Origin: Panicum virgatum
Taxonomy: Eukaryota; Streptophyta; Magnoliopsida; Poales; Poaceae
Direction of reading: 5' to 3'
DNA length: 64,000 bases
Assembly (NCBI RefSeq): GCF_016808335.1
Contig: NC_053139.1
Location: 38,994,464 to 39,058,463 of the forward strand
Shown here: piece by piece, positions 32,916 through 44,300 of the stretch
Position numbering within the stretch: the stretch's first letter is position 1
Layout of the letters: each line of letters opens with the position of its first letter
Notes under the pieces: model-generated
Seen by the model: the letters and a program-made list of their open reading frames with translations, nothing else
What the model was told of the DNA's origin: nothing
Databases searched by the model: none
Program-made: the position numbers and the translations under genes

Positions 32916-34072
32916 CCTCTCGGGCCGGTAAGGACCACAAATGAGAGACCTCGGCTCTGATACCACTTGTAGGATCGAGATGACGAACTAGAGGGGGTGA
33001 ATAGTCCTTTCTAAAACTAATTGCGCCGGCTAACCGAAACTTATGCGGAATTAAAACTATTCGCTTAGCCAAGACTTCACCCCTCTAACTATGACTCTAA
33101 GGCACCTTCAAAAAAATCATACACAAAAAAATGGAGTGCCAAACTAGAAAGAGCTCTCCAAATAATTCTAATGCTAAGTCACACAAGCCTAAGCACTAGT
33201 ACTTCACAAACCGGGGAAGCTCCTACACAATTCTAATGAGCAAAAGCACAAAACCAAACCTAAGCTCACTAGATGCTCAAGGACAAGGATACACAATCCA
33301 AATCCAAGAGCTCAACTTGCTTAGCTACACAATCTAAGCATGAGCAACTAATTAAGCTACACAAGCTAACTAGTTACACTAGGATCTCCACTTCTAGCTA
33401 CATAAGCAAGAAGATGATTAGCAAGCTATACAAGCTAACTAATCACTAGAGAGCAACTACACAAGAACAAGATATAGATGAATGTAAATACAAGGCTTAT
33501 GATTTGGAGAATGCAAACCACCGAGAAGAGTAGACAAGATTGACACGGTGATTTTTATCCCGATGTTCACTTGGTTGCCACCAAGCTAATCCCCGTTGAG
33601 ACAAGCTCCAAGGTTGCCGCCGATCCTCTTGTTAGTGGTGACTCTCAAGTCACACTCTTCCACGTGGAGTGCTCACACCGAGCTCTGGCACATGATCCTG
33701 CCGGACCACTTGTTGCTCTTCATGTCTCGCTCAACTAGAGTTGCTCTTCGCGGCTCCCGCGGGGTGAGCACAATACCCCTCACAATCTCTTCTCCGGAGC
33801 ACCGCACAATCTTCTTGCGGGCTTCAACGGAGCCTCTTGCCACCAAGCCGTCTAGGAGGTGGCAACCTCCAAGAGTAATAAGCACACCGGCTTGCAACAC
33901 GATCACCTAGTGCCACTCGACGCAATCTCTCAAAGCAATCGCACTAGAATCGCTCTCTCACTCGATCGGATGATTACTATCAAGTTAGAGTGAGTAGAGG
34001 GCTCTCAAGCACTCTCACACATGGACACCAAGTCCCCAAGGTGCTCAGCCACCTCAAATGGCCGGCCACACC

Positions 34073-34084
34073 CCCTATTTATAG
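34073..34084 (-). promoter_or_regulatory. TATA-like box in the minus-strand Sirevirus LTR
   Basis: CTATAAATAGG on the minus strand lies just downstream (minus sense) of the palindrome array at 34137-34660, the same arrangement as in the LTR at 2867-4551. Identified by position and sequence only. Confidence 0.45.
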
Positions 34085-34136
34085 AGGGAGGCCCCAAACT
34101 AGCCGTTACACTCAAATCCCGTGAAAACAGAGTTTT

Positions 34137-34660
34137 CGCGGACTGTCCGCCTCACAGAGACCGGACCGTCCGCCATTCAAAACCAACGGCTAGAACTGCA
34201 ATGATTATGTGTCAGAGTCGACCGTTAGAGCCCCGGACGGACTGTCCGCACCCCTGAGGCGGACCGTCCGCGGTTCAAAACTTTGAACCAACCGATTTGC
34301 AAACGTCTCTGACTAAATCTGGAAGTGATCGGCGGACTGTCCGCTCCCCAGGGGCGGACCGTCCGCCATTCAATAAGTGAGCACACACAGACACCGCAGT
34401 GTTTCTGTCCTAGAATTTTCAGTAGGAGGAGGACCGTCCGCCCCCATGGGCCGGACCGTCCGCGGTATAATTTGGACACCCAAGACAGAACTACTAAGTT
34501 TCTGCGCCCGTTTCAGCTTTTAAAGGCGGACCGTCCGCCCCCATGGACCTGACGGTCCGCAGTTCATTTTGGACCACCAACAGAGCCTAAAACAGTTTTG
34601 TTTGAGCTCATCCGAGATAACGGCGGACCGTCCGCCCCCAAGGAGCGGACCGTCCGCAGG
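34137..34660. repeat. GCGGAC-NGTCCGC palindrome array in the Sirevirus LTR
   Basis: The palindrome-like motif GGACNGTCCGC occurs about twelve times, in pairs about 25-40 bp apart and repeating roughly every 100 bp (near 34137/34162, 34220/34262, 34332/34356, 34430/34453, 34527/34550, 34623/34647). The core GACCGTC/GACTGTC is CpG-bearing. Confidence 0.85.
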
Positions 34661-35711
34661 TCTATTTCCAGCAGAAATGTATCTCGATAAAACGGCCATA
34701 ACTCTTAGCTTCTATATCCAAATTTGGTGATCTTGGACTCTATGGAAAACTTATTCAGAGGGCTACACAACCCAACTGAATATTTGATCCAAAACACAAT
34801 GGATCAAAGCAGTATTTCACTCCAAGAGCCAACCTAATCTCCGAAGAACACCGAAAAGCCTTTCTTGCTTTCCCAAATTGATAAACATCAACTCCAACTC
34901 TTTCTCCTTTGCAAATGTGCCAACAACGCCACGTGAACAACACCATGTGCATGTGTGTTAGCATTTCACAAACATTTTTAAAGGATTTTCACTTGATCTC
35001 ATCATGCCACTCGATCCTAGCAACATCGCAATGTTAGATCGCTCAAGTAGCACTAGATGACCGATATGCAAACAAGTTTGCCCCTCTTGATAGTACGGCC
35101 ATCTATCCTAAATCCGGTCATGCACTTCTCTACACAACCTTTGACCGGTGAAATGAAATGCCCTACAAGTCATACCTTTGCCTTGCGCATTCCATTTCAT
35201 CTTCCCAAATATTGATGCCACACAAGCACCAAACTCCATCAAGCCTTTTGATCATCATCATGAGTCAACACTTGGCTTGATCTTTCTTAAATGATATGAT
35301 CCACTCTATATCATCACATGACCTCTTTGGTCCATCGATCTTGACCTTGCTCGCTCTTTACCGTTGCCTCGGTCCATCGGCGCCAAATCTTGCCCAAGCT
35401 TCACCGCCTCGCGGTCCCTTCGCTTCAAAGTCTTGACTTGCCCTTCTCCATTGCAACCGGTCCACCAAGCCAAGCCTTGTCTTGATCTTCTCCACTTTGG
35501 TCACATAACTCCATGTCATGTATCATATGCAATGAGCTCCTCGATCACACTATATGAGCATAGCATCAACCCTTAGCCATTTCTCCTCCATGGCACATGT
35601 TGCTCATACTAGTGTCTTTGTGTGGACTAATCTCCTGTGTATCTCAACATAAACACTTATTAGTCCACCTAAGTTGTCACTCAATTACCAAAACCAAACA
35701 AGGGCCTTTCA

Positions 35712-38690
35712 GTTGTTCATATTACAGAAATATTTCTTGCTGACTCTTATGTTAATTCTTGGGTATTTGATACCGGATCGGTTGCTCATATATGCAATTC
35801 GATGCAGGGAAACAAAGAGTAGAAGTGTTGAAAGAGGAGAAATTGACTTCCGCGTCGGCAATAATGCAAGAGTTGCTGCTATGGCCGTCGGGACAATGCA
35901 ACTTCACCTACCGTCAGGATTTGTCTTGGAGCTTAGTAATTGTTATTTTGTTCCTAGTTTGAGTCGAAACATTCTGTCTCCATGTTTGATGAAGGATGGT
36001 TATTCTTTTGCGAGTGAAAACAATGGTTGTGCTATCTCTAAGAATAATATGTTTGTGGTTTTTGCGTCCATTGTGAATGGGATATTTGTTTTAAAACTTG
36101 ATGATTCACCCATCTTTAATATTAATGCTAAAAAGCCTCGGCTTGCTGATTTGAATCCTACCAACATGTGGCATTGTCGTCTCGGTCATATAAGCGAGAA
36201 ACGCATGAAGAAGCTCATACATACAGATTTTCCAAAGAGAGCATCGGACTTACTGGAACTCATACATACTGATGTATGTGGACCAATGAGCTCGATTGCT
36301 AGAGGTGGATTCCAATACTTCATAACTTTCACTGATGACTTGAGTAGATATGGCTGTCTACTTGATGAAGCATAAGTCTAAAACTTTTGAAAAGTTCAAA
36401 GAATTTCATAGTGAAGTTGAAAATCAGTGTGGCAAGAAAACTAAAGCTTTACGATCTGATCGTGGAGGTGAATATCTGAGCCACGAGTTTAGCAATCATC
36501 AAAAGAGTTGTGGAATTATTCCATAACTTACGTCGCCTGGAACACCTCAGAGAAACAGTGTGTCTGAGTGACGTAATTGAACTCTGTTGGACATGGTTCG
36601 ATCAATGATGAGCCAGTCGGTCCTACCATTATCGTTTTGGGGTTACGCTCTAGAAACAACAGCTTTCACATTAAATAGGGTGCCATCAAAATCTGTAAAT
36701 AAGACACCATATGAGATATGGACTGGCAAGACTCCCAGTTTGTCTTTTCTAAAGATTTGGGGTTGTGAAGCATATGTCAAACGACTCCAGTCTGACAAGC
36801 TTGCACCCAAATCGGATAAGTGCATATTCGTGGGATACCCAAAGAAGACCTTAGGGTATTACTTCTACAATCGATCTGAGGGCAAAGTGTTTGTTGCTCG
36901 GAACGGAGTTTTCCTAGAGAAAGAGTTTCTCAAAGGAGAGAAAAGTGGAAGAACGGTGCAACTCGAAGAAGTTCGAGATGAGCCAATAGGATAAGACTCT
37001 ACAAGTGATGCTAATGTAGCTGAACAAGTTGAGATGCATATCGTAACAGAAGCACCTCCGCAACCACGAAGGTCAGCAAGGATCCGCGCAGCGCGGGAAT
37101 TATTATTGTTAGACAATGATGAGCCTGCAACATATGCAGAGGTGATGGCAGACCCTGACTCTGAGAAATGGCAAGATGCCATGAAATCCGAAATAGAATC
37201 CATGAAGGAAAATCAAGTTTGGAACTTGATAGACCCGCCTGATGGTGTGAGAACCATCGAGTGCAAATGGATCTATAAGAAGAAAAAAGATATAGATGGA
37301 AATGTTCACATATATAAAGCTCGACTTGTCGCAAAAGGTTTTCGACAAGTTCAAGGAGTTGACTACAATGAGACTTTCTCGCCCGTGGCGATGCTTAAAT
37401 CTGTTCGGATTATTCTAGCTATTGTTGCATATTTCGATTATGAAATATGGCAGATGGATGTCAAAACAGCTTTCTTTAATGGAAATCTGACCGAGGACGT
37501 GTATATGATGCAGCCCGAGGGTTTTGTCGATCCGACCAATGCTGGAAAGATATGCAAGCTTCAAAAATCCATTTATGGATTAAAGCAAGTATCTCAGAGT
37601 TGGAATATTCATTTTGATGAAGTAGTCAAAGGGTTTGGCTTCATTAAAAATGAAGAAGAAGCTTGTATTTATAAGAAGGAAAGTGGGAGCTATGTTGCAT
37701 TTCTAATCTTGTATGTAGATGACATACTGCTGATTGGAAATAATATTCCTAAGCTTGAGTCCGTAAAGACTTCATTGAAAAATATTTTTCGATGAAGGAT
37801 TTAGGAGAAGCAGCATACATACTGGGCATCAAGATCTATAGAGATAGATCAAGGAGACTTATAGGATTAAGCCAGGATACTTATATTGACAAAGTGTTGA
37901 AACGGTTCAACATGGAAGAGGCGAAGAAAGGGTTTTTTCCTATGTCACATGGCATACATCTTAGCAAGAGTCAGTGTCCTACGACAACTAATGAGTGGGA
38001 TCGCATGAGCAAAGTTCCATATGCTTCGGCAATTGGATCTATTATGTATGCAATGATAAGTACCCGTCCAGATGTTTCTTATGCTCTAAGCGTTACAAGC
38101 ATATGCCAGTCTGATCCGGGTGAGAGTCACTGGACAGCTGTGAAGAATATTTTTAAGTACTTAAGAAGAACTAAGAATGTGTTTTTGGTCTATGGAGGTG
38201 AGGAAGAGCTCGTTGTAACGGGTTACACCGACGCTAGCTTCCAAACAGACAAAGATGATTCAAAGTCCCAATCAGGTTACATGTTCACAATAAATGGTGG
38301 TGCTGTTAGCTGGAAGAGTTCCAAGCAGGAGACGGTGGCCGATTCTACGACAGAGGCCGAGTACATCACAGCTTCGGAAGCTGCGAAGGAAGGTGTTTGA
38401 ATAATGAAGTTCCTTATTGAGCTTGGTGTGTTTCCTAATGCCTCTAGCCCGCTGGGTCTCTACTGTGACAACAGTGGAGCCATTGCGCAAGCCAAGGAGC
38501 CAAGGAATCACCAGAAGAGCAAACACGTTATGCGGCAATTTCATCTCATTCGAGAGTTCATCGATCGGGGTGAGATCAAGATATGTAAAATACACACGGA
38601 CCTGAACATTTCAGATCCGTTGACAACCCTTCCACAGCCCAAGCATGAGAGGCACACAAGAGCAATGGGTATTAGATACATTCTGGATTG
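35712..38690 (+). pseudogene. Copia pol of the plus-strand Angela-like element
   Basis: It starts inside the protease (WVFDTGSVAH at about 35760-35790 by translation of this strand). It continues with MWHCRLGHISEKRMKK, integrase HTDVCGPM (about 36262), the rest of integrase to about 36990, reverse transcriptase with YVDDILLIGN (about 37713-37742), and RNase H with CDNSGAIAQAKEPRNHQKSK at about 38463. Frame changes and stops occur near 35815, 36360, 36520-36590, 36993, 37793 and 38398 (TGA). Gag is gone. It keeps the RNase H segment that the minus-strand copy has lost. Confidence 0.85.
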
Positions 38691-38699
38691 ACTCTAGTG

Positions 38700-38711
38700 C
38701 AAGTGGGAGAC
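38700..38711 (+). other. Polypurine tract of the plus-strand Angela-like element
   Basis: CAAGTGGGAGAC directly before the 3' LTR is the expected plus-strand priming site. Confidence 0.75.
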
Positions 38712-39996
38712 TGTTGGAAATATGCCCTAGAGGCAATCATATTTCCTTGTATTCATGGTTAATAAAGTGTACCTTGAATATTCATAGATGACAACTTGTA
38801 TTGATTAATGCTTATGTGAAGTATTTGTGAAACTCTATACTTGTATGAATATTCTAAAATATTCCTAGTCGGAGTTCATGTGAGGACACACATGAATATT
38901 AGACTAGCACATGTATTAGTTGATTGACTATGTTTCACAAGTCATGGACATGGGGATGTCAAACTAATAATGTGGGCTCATGTGAGACATGAGACTGAAC
39001 TGACCCAACACGAGATGATGACTTCTCATTACACAATATGTACGCTGTGTCCTAAGATCTGAGATCATCGTATGTACTCAAGATGTGAACCGACTTACTT
39101 AGGAGCCATCAAACGCTGCACCGTAACAGGGTAGTCATAAAGGTGGCTTTCGGGTCTGTCAAAAAGCATGCTGGGAGACATAGTCGATCAAGATAGGATT
39201 TGCCCCTCTCTACAAGAGAGATATCTCTGGGCCCCTCGAGTGATTCGAATCAGGAAATGCATGGCCATTCTGGGGTTAAGAGTTAACCAAGGATTCCGAA
39301 TCACGGGATCGAGAAAGAGTGGTCGGCTTTAAGCTAGACCAAATATCGTGAGGCAAAGGGAACAACATGTATATGATATTGTGGCGGCTCGTCTGATATA
39401 ATTTTTGTGTGTGTATAGGAGTTGACATGTCTTGCTAGAGGCCACTGTCTACTATTGGGCCGAGTAAGAGTACTCGGGCCATGTCTATTCGCATGTGAGC
39501 TCATAGAGTCACACACTTAAGGAAAAGAAGCCTGATAAGGATGAGATCCGAATTAGACTGGGCTTAAGTGCACTAATGGGCCTTTTAGGCCCAAAAGGAG
39601 GCGCCCAAGGTGGGGCCCAAGGCAGCCCACCTAAGAGGCTATATAAACAGAGGGGGGCGCCTAAATACCCTAACCCTAGCTACAGTAGCCGCCCCTTTTT
39701 CTGGCCGCCCCTCCTGTGCGCCAAGCCCTAGGTCGCCCTCGCGGACCTAGCAGTCCGGATTGCGGCGCTTCTTCCCGTACATGTGGACTTCGTGGAGGTG
39801 CTGCGCTTGCTGCACAAGGACGAGCCGTTCGTGAGGTGGTTCACGCAACTGCAGTGCCGGCTTCTATCTGCACTACACTGGCGCGCTACAGAAGTTCCGC
39901 AACCGCGCGTCTAGTGGTAATCCCGTGATCTATAACTACAGTAATCCTAGTTTATGTGGTAGAAATTTTTTGTTTTTGCTACCCCATATTCCTACA
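38712..39996 (+). repeat. 3' LTR of the plus-strand Angela-like element
   Basis: 1,285 bp with TG...CA ends, a TATA box TATATAAAC at about 39640, and TSD CTCAG after it. It is the one uninterrupted LTR of this family in the window and serves as the reference for both broken copies. It shows the unoccupied site of the Sirevirus insertion found at 4551/4552. Confidence 0.9.
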
Positions 39997-40001
39997 CTCA
40001 G

Positions 40002-40231
40002 ACTATTTACTCGACCATCCACAACAGTGTCATCCAATATGTTGTCCCTGAAATATTTGACAACCGAGATTGATCCATTGTTTTTGACCATTCTGGAGAC
40101 ATTAGCTCAATTTACTCGACTCTCGGAGTTCTAAAGTTCCAATTGCTGCTGTTTTATACCATCCTCTCATTTTTCATTTTTCTTTATGGAAAATATCAAA
40201 TGTCAAGTTGGTACCTAGTAGTAGTACCTAC
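40002..40231. other. Host DNA beside the Angela insertion
   Basis: With the Angela element and one CTCAG removed, this joins directly to 27068. A minus-strand frame runs from about 40080 toward and across the junction, but it has no motif I recognise, so I do not call a gene. Confidence 0.3.
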
Positions 40232-40758
40232 CTGGATATGCTGTTCTTGCCGTAGCCGTCATAGGCCTTCCTCTCAGAGGGTCACTCAGAACCTGGTAGG
40301 CCTCTCCAAGAGCCTGGGAACCATCATCGAGACTTCGAGAGGGCAATCATCATCGAGAAGGGAACCATCAGCTTGTCAGCACACCACACATTCACTCCGC
40401 TAAATCAAGTCGTTGTCCAGCAAGAACATGGACAGAATCAAGCTACAGTGAGGACTTGGAACTTCTCGGCCGCCTGCGGGTCGTTGGGATTCTTGTATGG
40501 AATTCTGGATGCTCCTGCCTCGCCTGAACATAGAAACGGAATCTAAACACATAAGAAATTTTCCCAAACAAGCAGGAACCAAAAGGCATTTGCTGTTTCT
40601 GATGGGAGAAGCTGAGCAGCAGCAGCATCAGACGAGCAAGATAAGACGGTTGGAAAGGATTAAGTAGGGACCTTGATGTAGTAGGCCTTGCGGATCTCGT
40701 CGTTAGATGCGGCAGGACAGACGCCGAGCACGTCGTAGTACTCCGTCTCCTTCGTCAT
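40232..40758 (-). pseudogene. DNAJ10-like J-domain co-chaperone, truncated
   Basis: Three exons of a J domain are visible on the minus strand. Exon 1 (40758-40672) is intact and encodes MTKETEYYDVLGVCPAASND plus nine residues. Exon 2 (40522-40456) starts ARQEHP, but an 8-nt insertion shifts it out of the KNPNDPQAAEKFQ frame. Exon 3 (40313-40232) encodes LGEAYQVLSDP, then a small indel shifts the RKAYDGYGKNSIS part. All exons keep GT/AG borders. The sequence matches plant DNAJ10-type proteins, in which the J domain is followed by a DnaJ-X domain. J domains stimulate Hsp70 ATPase through an HPD motif. Here HPD reads HPE and the frame then breaks. No X-domain exon was found, even after removing the Angela element. 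Confidence 0.8.
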
Positions 40759-42139
40759 CGCCGCCGGCGCCGGCGCTGCTCGCTAGCCAAGAACACCTAC
40801 TACTCCGTTAGCAAGAAGCAGGAGGCCGGCAGCGGGGAATGGATAGAGGAGCGCGGAAAGGAAGGAGGCGAGTTGTGCCATATGGAAGGGAGGAAGAAAA
40901 GGCGCATCACTCATTCATGGCGCAGCGCAGGAAGGAGGGAGCCCATCCCCCACAGGCCCATATTTCTAGTGATGCGCACGCCGCGGCAGCAGGGCTGGGC
41001 AGAGGGCAGCGGAGCGGGGGCGAAGGCTGCGCTCGGCGCCGTGCTGCCCTGTGCCTCTCCCTTCGTTCCGTCCCTCCCCACACACACTCTCTCTCTCTCC
41101 CTCTCTCTCTCCTGCGCCGGTTGGATCCGGCGGCACCAAGCCGAGAGCAGGCGACCGGAGCTCGGGCTGGCGGCGGGCGAGGCCCCGCGGCGCGCGGGCG
41201 GCGGCGGGCGGCTCATGGGGGTGCTCCCCATTCCCCTGCGCTCTCCTGGCGGCGGAGCCGAGGACAGCCGGCGGCGTGCGAGGCCGGCTGCGAGCTGCAG
41301 GCGCCCGCGTGGCTTGCGGTGGCGGCCAGCTCGCGGGGCGTGCGGCGGAGGCCGGCGGGAGGCGGCGGCCGGCGCATGCAGGGGTGGCCTCGGCCAGCAG
41401 CCGCGAGGAGGGGGCCGCGGGGAGGAGGGGCTCGCTCAGCCGCCGGCCGTTGGTCGCCGGATCGACGGCTACGATTTTTTTGGTTACGTGGCACGATGTG
41501 GTGCCACCTTTTGGTGCGTGAATCGTAGTAAGAGATGGACTTCAGACTATCAGAAGATTGCGCTTTAGATTTCATAGTATATCATAAATCAACAAAAAAA
41601 ATTATCTTATCTCCAAGTGTGGATAGTTCACACCAACCTCTCTGTCCTCGCATCATTTCATCCATTCTGATGTAGCACAATCACATAATTAGAACTTGGC
41701 TGTGAAGATATTTCGCACAAAATTTGGCAACAACCCTTCCTGAGTAAAGCGATCCATATTAGGTTGTGCAATGGTAAAGCGATAGTACTAGACAGTGGCA
41801 TCCCTCGTGAGTACAATAAGAAAGCATGAAAAGTTGCTTACCTCATCAAGTGCGTCTTTCACTGAGATTATCAGAAACAATTAGCAGTTAGTAACTCTGC
41901 TGGAACTCAAAATTTAATATTTGCAGACTGCATTGAATAGTCATCTCAAACATTTGTGAAAAGAAACAGAGCTACTGTATAATATAATATGCTGCGATAA
42001 TTTAAACAGGTAGATCTGAAGTTACCTTTTGGGCCTCCAGGTAATGAATCTTGAACTCTACAATAGCTATCCAGGCACTGCTGCTTGTGTCTGCAAGCCA
42101 AACATCCAAATGCATGAATGCAGAGCACCAACCTAACCA
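40759..42139. other. GC-rich region and spacer, no gene called
   Basis: 40800-41480 is very GC-rich with a CT repeat at about 41086-41112 and long overlapping frames in several phases on both strands, a pattern of composition and not coding. It may include the DNAJ promoter side. The remainder to 42139 is AT-rich with no motif recognised. Confidence 0.4.
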
Positions 42140-42230
42140 AATAACTATTTGAATTGAACACCTTACCAAATATTCATAGCATGAACTTGACACATGCTTA
42201 TTGGTAAGGTGTTCAATCCAAATAGTTATT
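42140..42230. repeat. Near-perfect 30-bp inverted repeat (foldback)
   Basis: The left arm 42140-42169 and right arm 42201-42230 pair at 29 of 30 positions around a 31-nt loop. The arms contain AATAACTATTTG and GAACACCTTACC. An RNA from either strand would form a long hairpin. I see no flanking TSD, so it could be a tiny foldback transposon or an RNA hairpin precursor. Confidence 0.75.
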
Positions 42231-43050
42231 ATACTTTTAATATTGTCCAAAGCTATTTTTTGGACTTGATATTATCCAAATCAGGATATTTATTACAATT
42301 CTACAGGTTATCCTAAAACAATAACTCCATCGATCTTTCAAAAATTGAAATGAATAACTCTGTACATATCCTGATAATGCTTTATTTAGTTACGTGTCAA
42401 AGCTTAATCATGTTGCTTCTTTTCCATTACAAAATTTGGAGAGATCATGACTCCAGATGCATTAATAAGATCCAACTGAGTTCAGATGTCCACACCCACT
42501 ATACCATCCAAACTCTCTACGTTCTTTTTTGTGAGGATCCATCCAAATCCCGTTTGAATACATCACTAAAAAATAGTTTGATAACTATTTAGTATGAACT
42601 TGACTATCTGTGCCACTTAAATGTAATAAAAAAATAGCCTCATTGCATGTGTAAAGCCTATGTCAAACATGTGCATTATGTGTCAATCATTATATTTTAT
42701 TGGGAAATAAAAATTGGACCCAGCCCAAGAGAAGCAAAGACACTGATCTTTGCTGAAAACATCCACTGTTATCTCAGATTTCTATGTTCAATCATATGTG
42801 CTCTTATTTTTAACTTGTAGGCAAGTAACACCATCATTGCAATGAAGTGCATATCCATACCTATGCCAGTTGCCAGTGACACTTTTTCTCTCGATGTAGT
42901 CATCACCAGAAGGAACTCTCAACTTGATTGACTTGATCCACTAATAAGAACCTAGTTTGCTTCACTGAACAGGAAAAATTAAAAGGACTGATGAGAATAA
43001 GAGATTCTGTAGATAGCAGGGGAGGAGGAATTTGCGGAAAACGAAAAGGT
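42231..43050. other. Spacer, nothing recognised
   Basis: AT-rich, with short frames only. A phrase shared with the foldback loop (ATGAACTTGAC) recurs at about 42594, hinting at a second partial copy of the same repeat. Confidence 0.35.
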
Positions 43051-44100
43051 ACCTACCACTGGGAGGGCGTCGATGAAGTTGTTGTAGATGGTGTCGCCGT
43101 GTCGAGGGGCCGCGTGTTGTAGCCAACGGGTGTGCAGATGGCCGCCAGGCTTATCCTCTTGAGATCTAAAGAGCAGCGGTCAGCAGAGGGAGAAGAGAGG
43201 GGAATCGTCATCAGCAAAGTCAACAAAATAAAAATCTACAAGCAGCAGCAGCTGATCGGGCAACCAACCAACCACATCGGCCATCTTGATGAGTCCCTGG
43301 AACCTGGACTCGTTCTTGATGTTGAGGCGGTAGAAGGAGATTCGTCCTGCGAGGTGCAGTGGCGCGGCCGTGATGTGGGCTCGGCGATGGTGGCGTCCTG
43401 CAGGGAGGAGGCGAGGGAGGAGGAGCACTGGGTGGAGGAGCTTCGTCGGACGGCGGCGTAGCGGAGGGAGGCGGAGTCATCGATGTGAATGCCACGAGTG
43501 GGTTGGATGGGTCGGGGTGGTGGAGGCGGCGGAGGACACTAGGGCCGACCGTGGTTGCATTGTGGAGGGGCGCTTGTCCCGCCGGGGCACGCGTTTGGCG
43601 CCACACCGCAGCCCGGTGGCGCCGTCGCTGTCCGCCACCGTGTCGCGCGGTGAGGTGGCGGCATGGGGATGGGGCAGCCGCGGGAAGGAGGAGAAAGCCG
43701 GTGGGGAGAGGAGGCCGCGCGAGCACCACGCTGTGCGGGAGCGCCGAGGAGGAGGGGGGAAAGGAGGACGAGGGCCCGCGCCGGCGCCGAGCTCGGTTAC
43801 CCTTGTCGGCGGCGGGGAGGAGGCGGTGGGAAGGAGGAGGAGGAGGAGGAGAAGCCAGGGACGGGAGGTCGGCGAGGAGGAGGGGGGTCGGCGGCGGGGA
43901 GGAGGAGGAGGAGGAGGGCGGATGGGACGGCGACGGGGAGGACAGGATGGTGGTGGGAAGGAGGAGGAGGCGGCGGCGGCGACGGGAAGGAGGAGAGCCG
44001 TGCGATGCGCATCGTGCGGGCCAAATCATTTTGGCTGTCGTGGACCAATGATAGGCCGAGGAAGCGTGGGGCTTTAACGTATAGAAATACTTTAATTTTT
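43051..44100. other. GC- and GA-rich region, possible 5' part of an unidentified gene
   Basis: Frames of 100-270 codons exist on both strands, but they are Arg/Gly/Pro/Ser low-complexity products of GGAGGA and CGG runs. A minus-strand stretch at about 43350-43270 reads ISFYRLNIKNESRFQG, less biased than its surroundings and possibly a real exon. I cannot assign it. Confidence 0.3.
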
Positions 44101-44300
44101 AAAAAAAAGTAGTGTGTATGCTTTCTCTACCAGGGATCATATAAATTTTCTACAATATTTTTGTTCTCGTTTTTTAGTGTTTGAGATTCGTGTAACAGCT
44201 CATATCCGTTTGATTTTTTAGGCCCACTACCATCTCGATCGTACTATCCATCTACCGCCTCCATTGTGCCGCTGCTGTCGCCGGCCGCGGCCGCATGTCC

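Larger units (their letters stand above)
32576..35711 (-). mobile_element. Sirevirus fragment: 5' LTR, primer site and partial gag
   Basis: On the minus strand a 2,744-bp LTR runs from TGAAAGGCCC (35711) to GATCCTACA (32968). It is followed by the primer site TGGTATCAGAGCCGAGG (about 32965-32949) and the start of gag. The outer end meets Angela protease sequence exactly at 35712. The inner end is cut at about 32576-32600 and meets the Angela leader. Pol and the 3' LTR are absent. A Sirevirus inserted into the Angela gag-protease region, and a later deletion removed the Sirevirus 3' part together with about 1.4 kb of Angela. Confidence 0.8.
27069..39996 (+). mobile_element. Angela/BARE-like Copia retrotransposon with two nested intrusions
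   Basis: It begins TGTTGGAAATATG at 27069 and ends CATATTCCTACA at 39996. A perfect 5-bp TSD CTCAG (27064-27068 and 39997-40001) proves one insertion event over this 12.9-kb span. A 3.4-kb unclassified sequence (about 27671-31092) splits the 5' LTR. A Sirevirus 5' LTR plus partial gag (about 32576-35711, opposite strand) replaces the gag-to-protease part. Protease, integrase, reverse transcriptase, RNase H, the polypurine tract (38700-38711) and the 3' LTR remain. Its closest relative here is the minus-strand copy at 4552-10482. Confidence 0.9.

Noticed and set aside
40839..41568. Two overlapping plus-strand frames of about 230 codons
   Set aside because: They run in different phases over the same GC-rich DNA, with no splice pattern or motif. 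Likely compositional.
43220..44077. Frames of 235 and 269 codons on opposite strands
   Set aside because: They are made of GGA/CGG and complementary runs (poly-Gly/Arg and poly-Ser/Pro). Low complexity, no domain.
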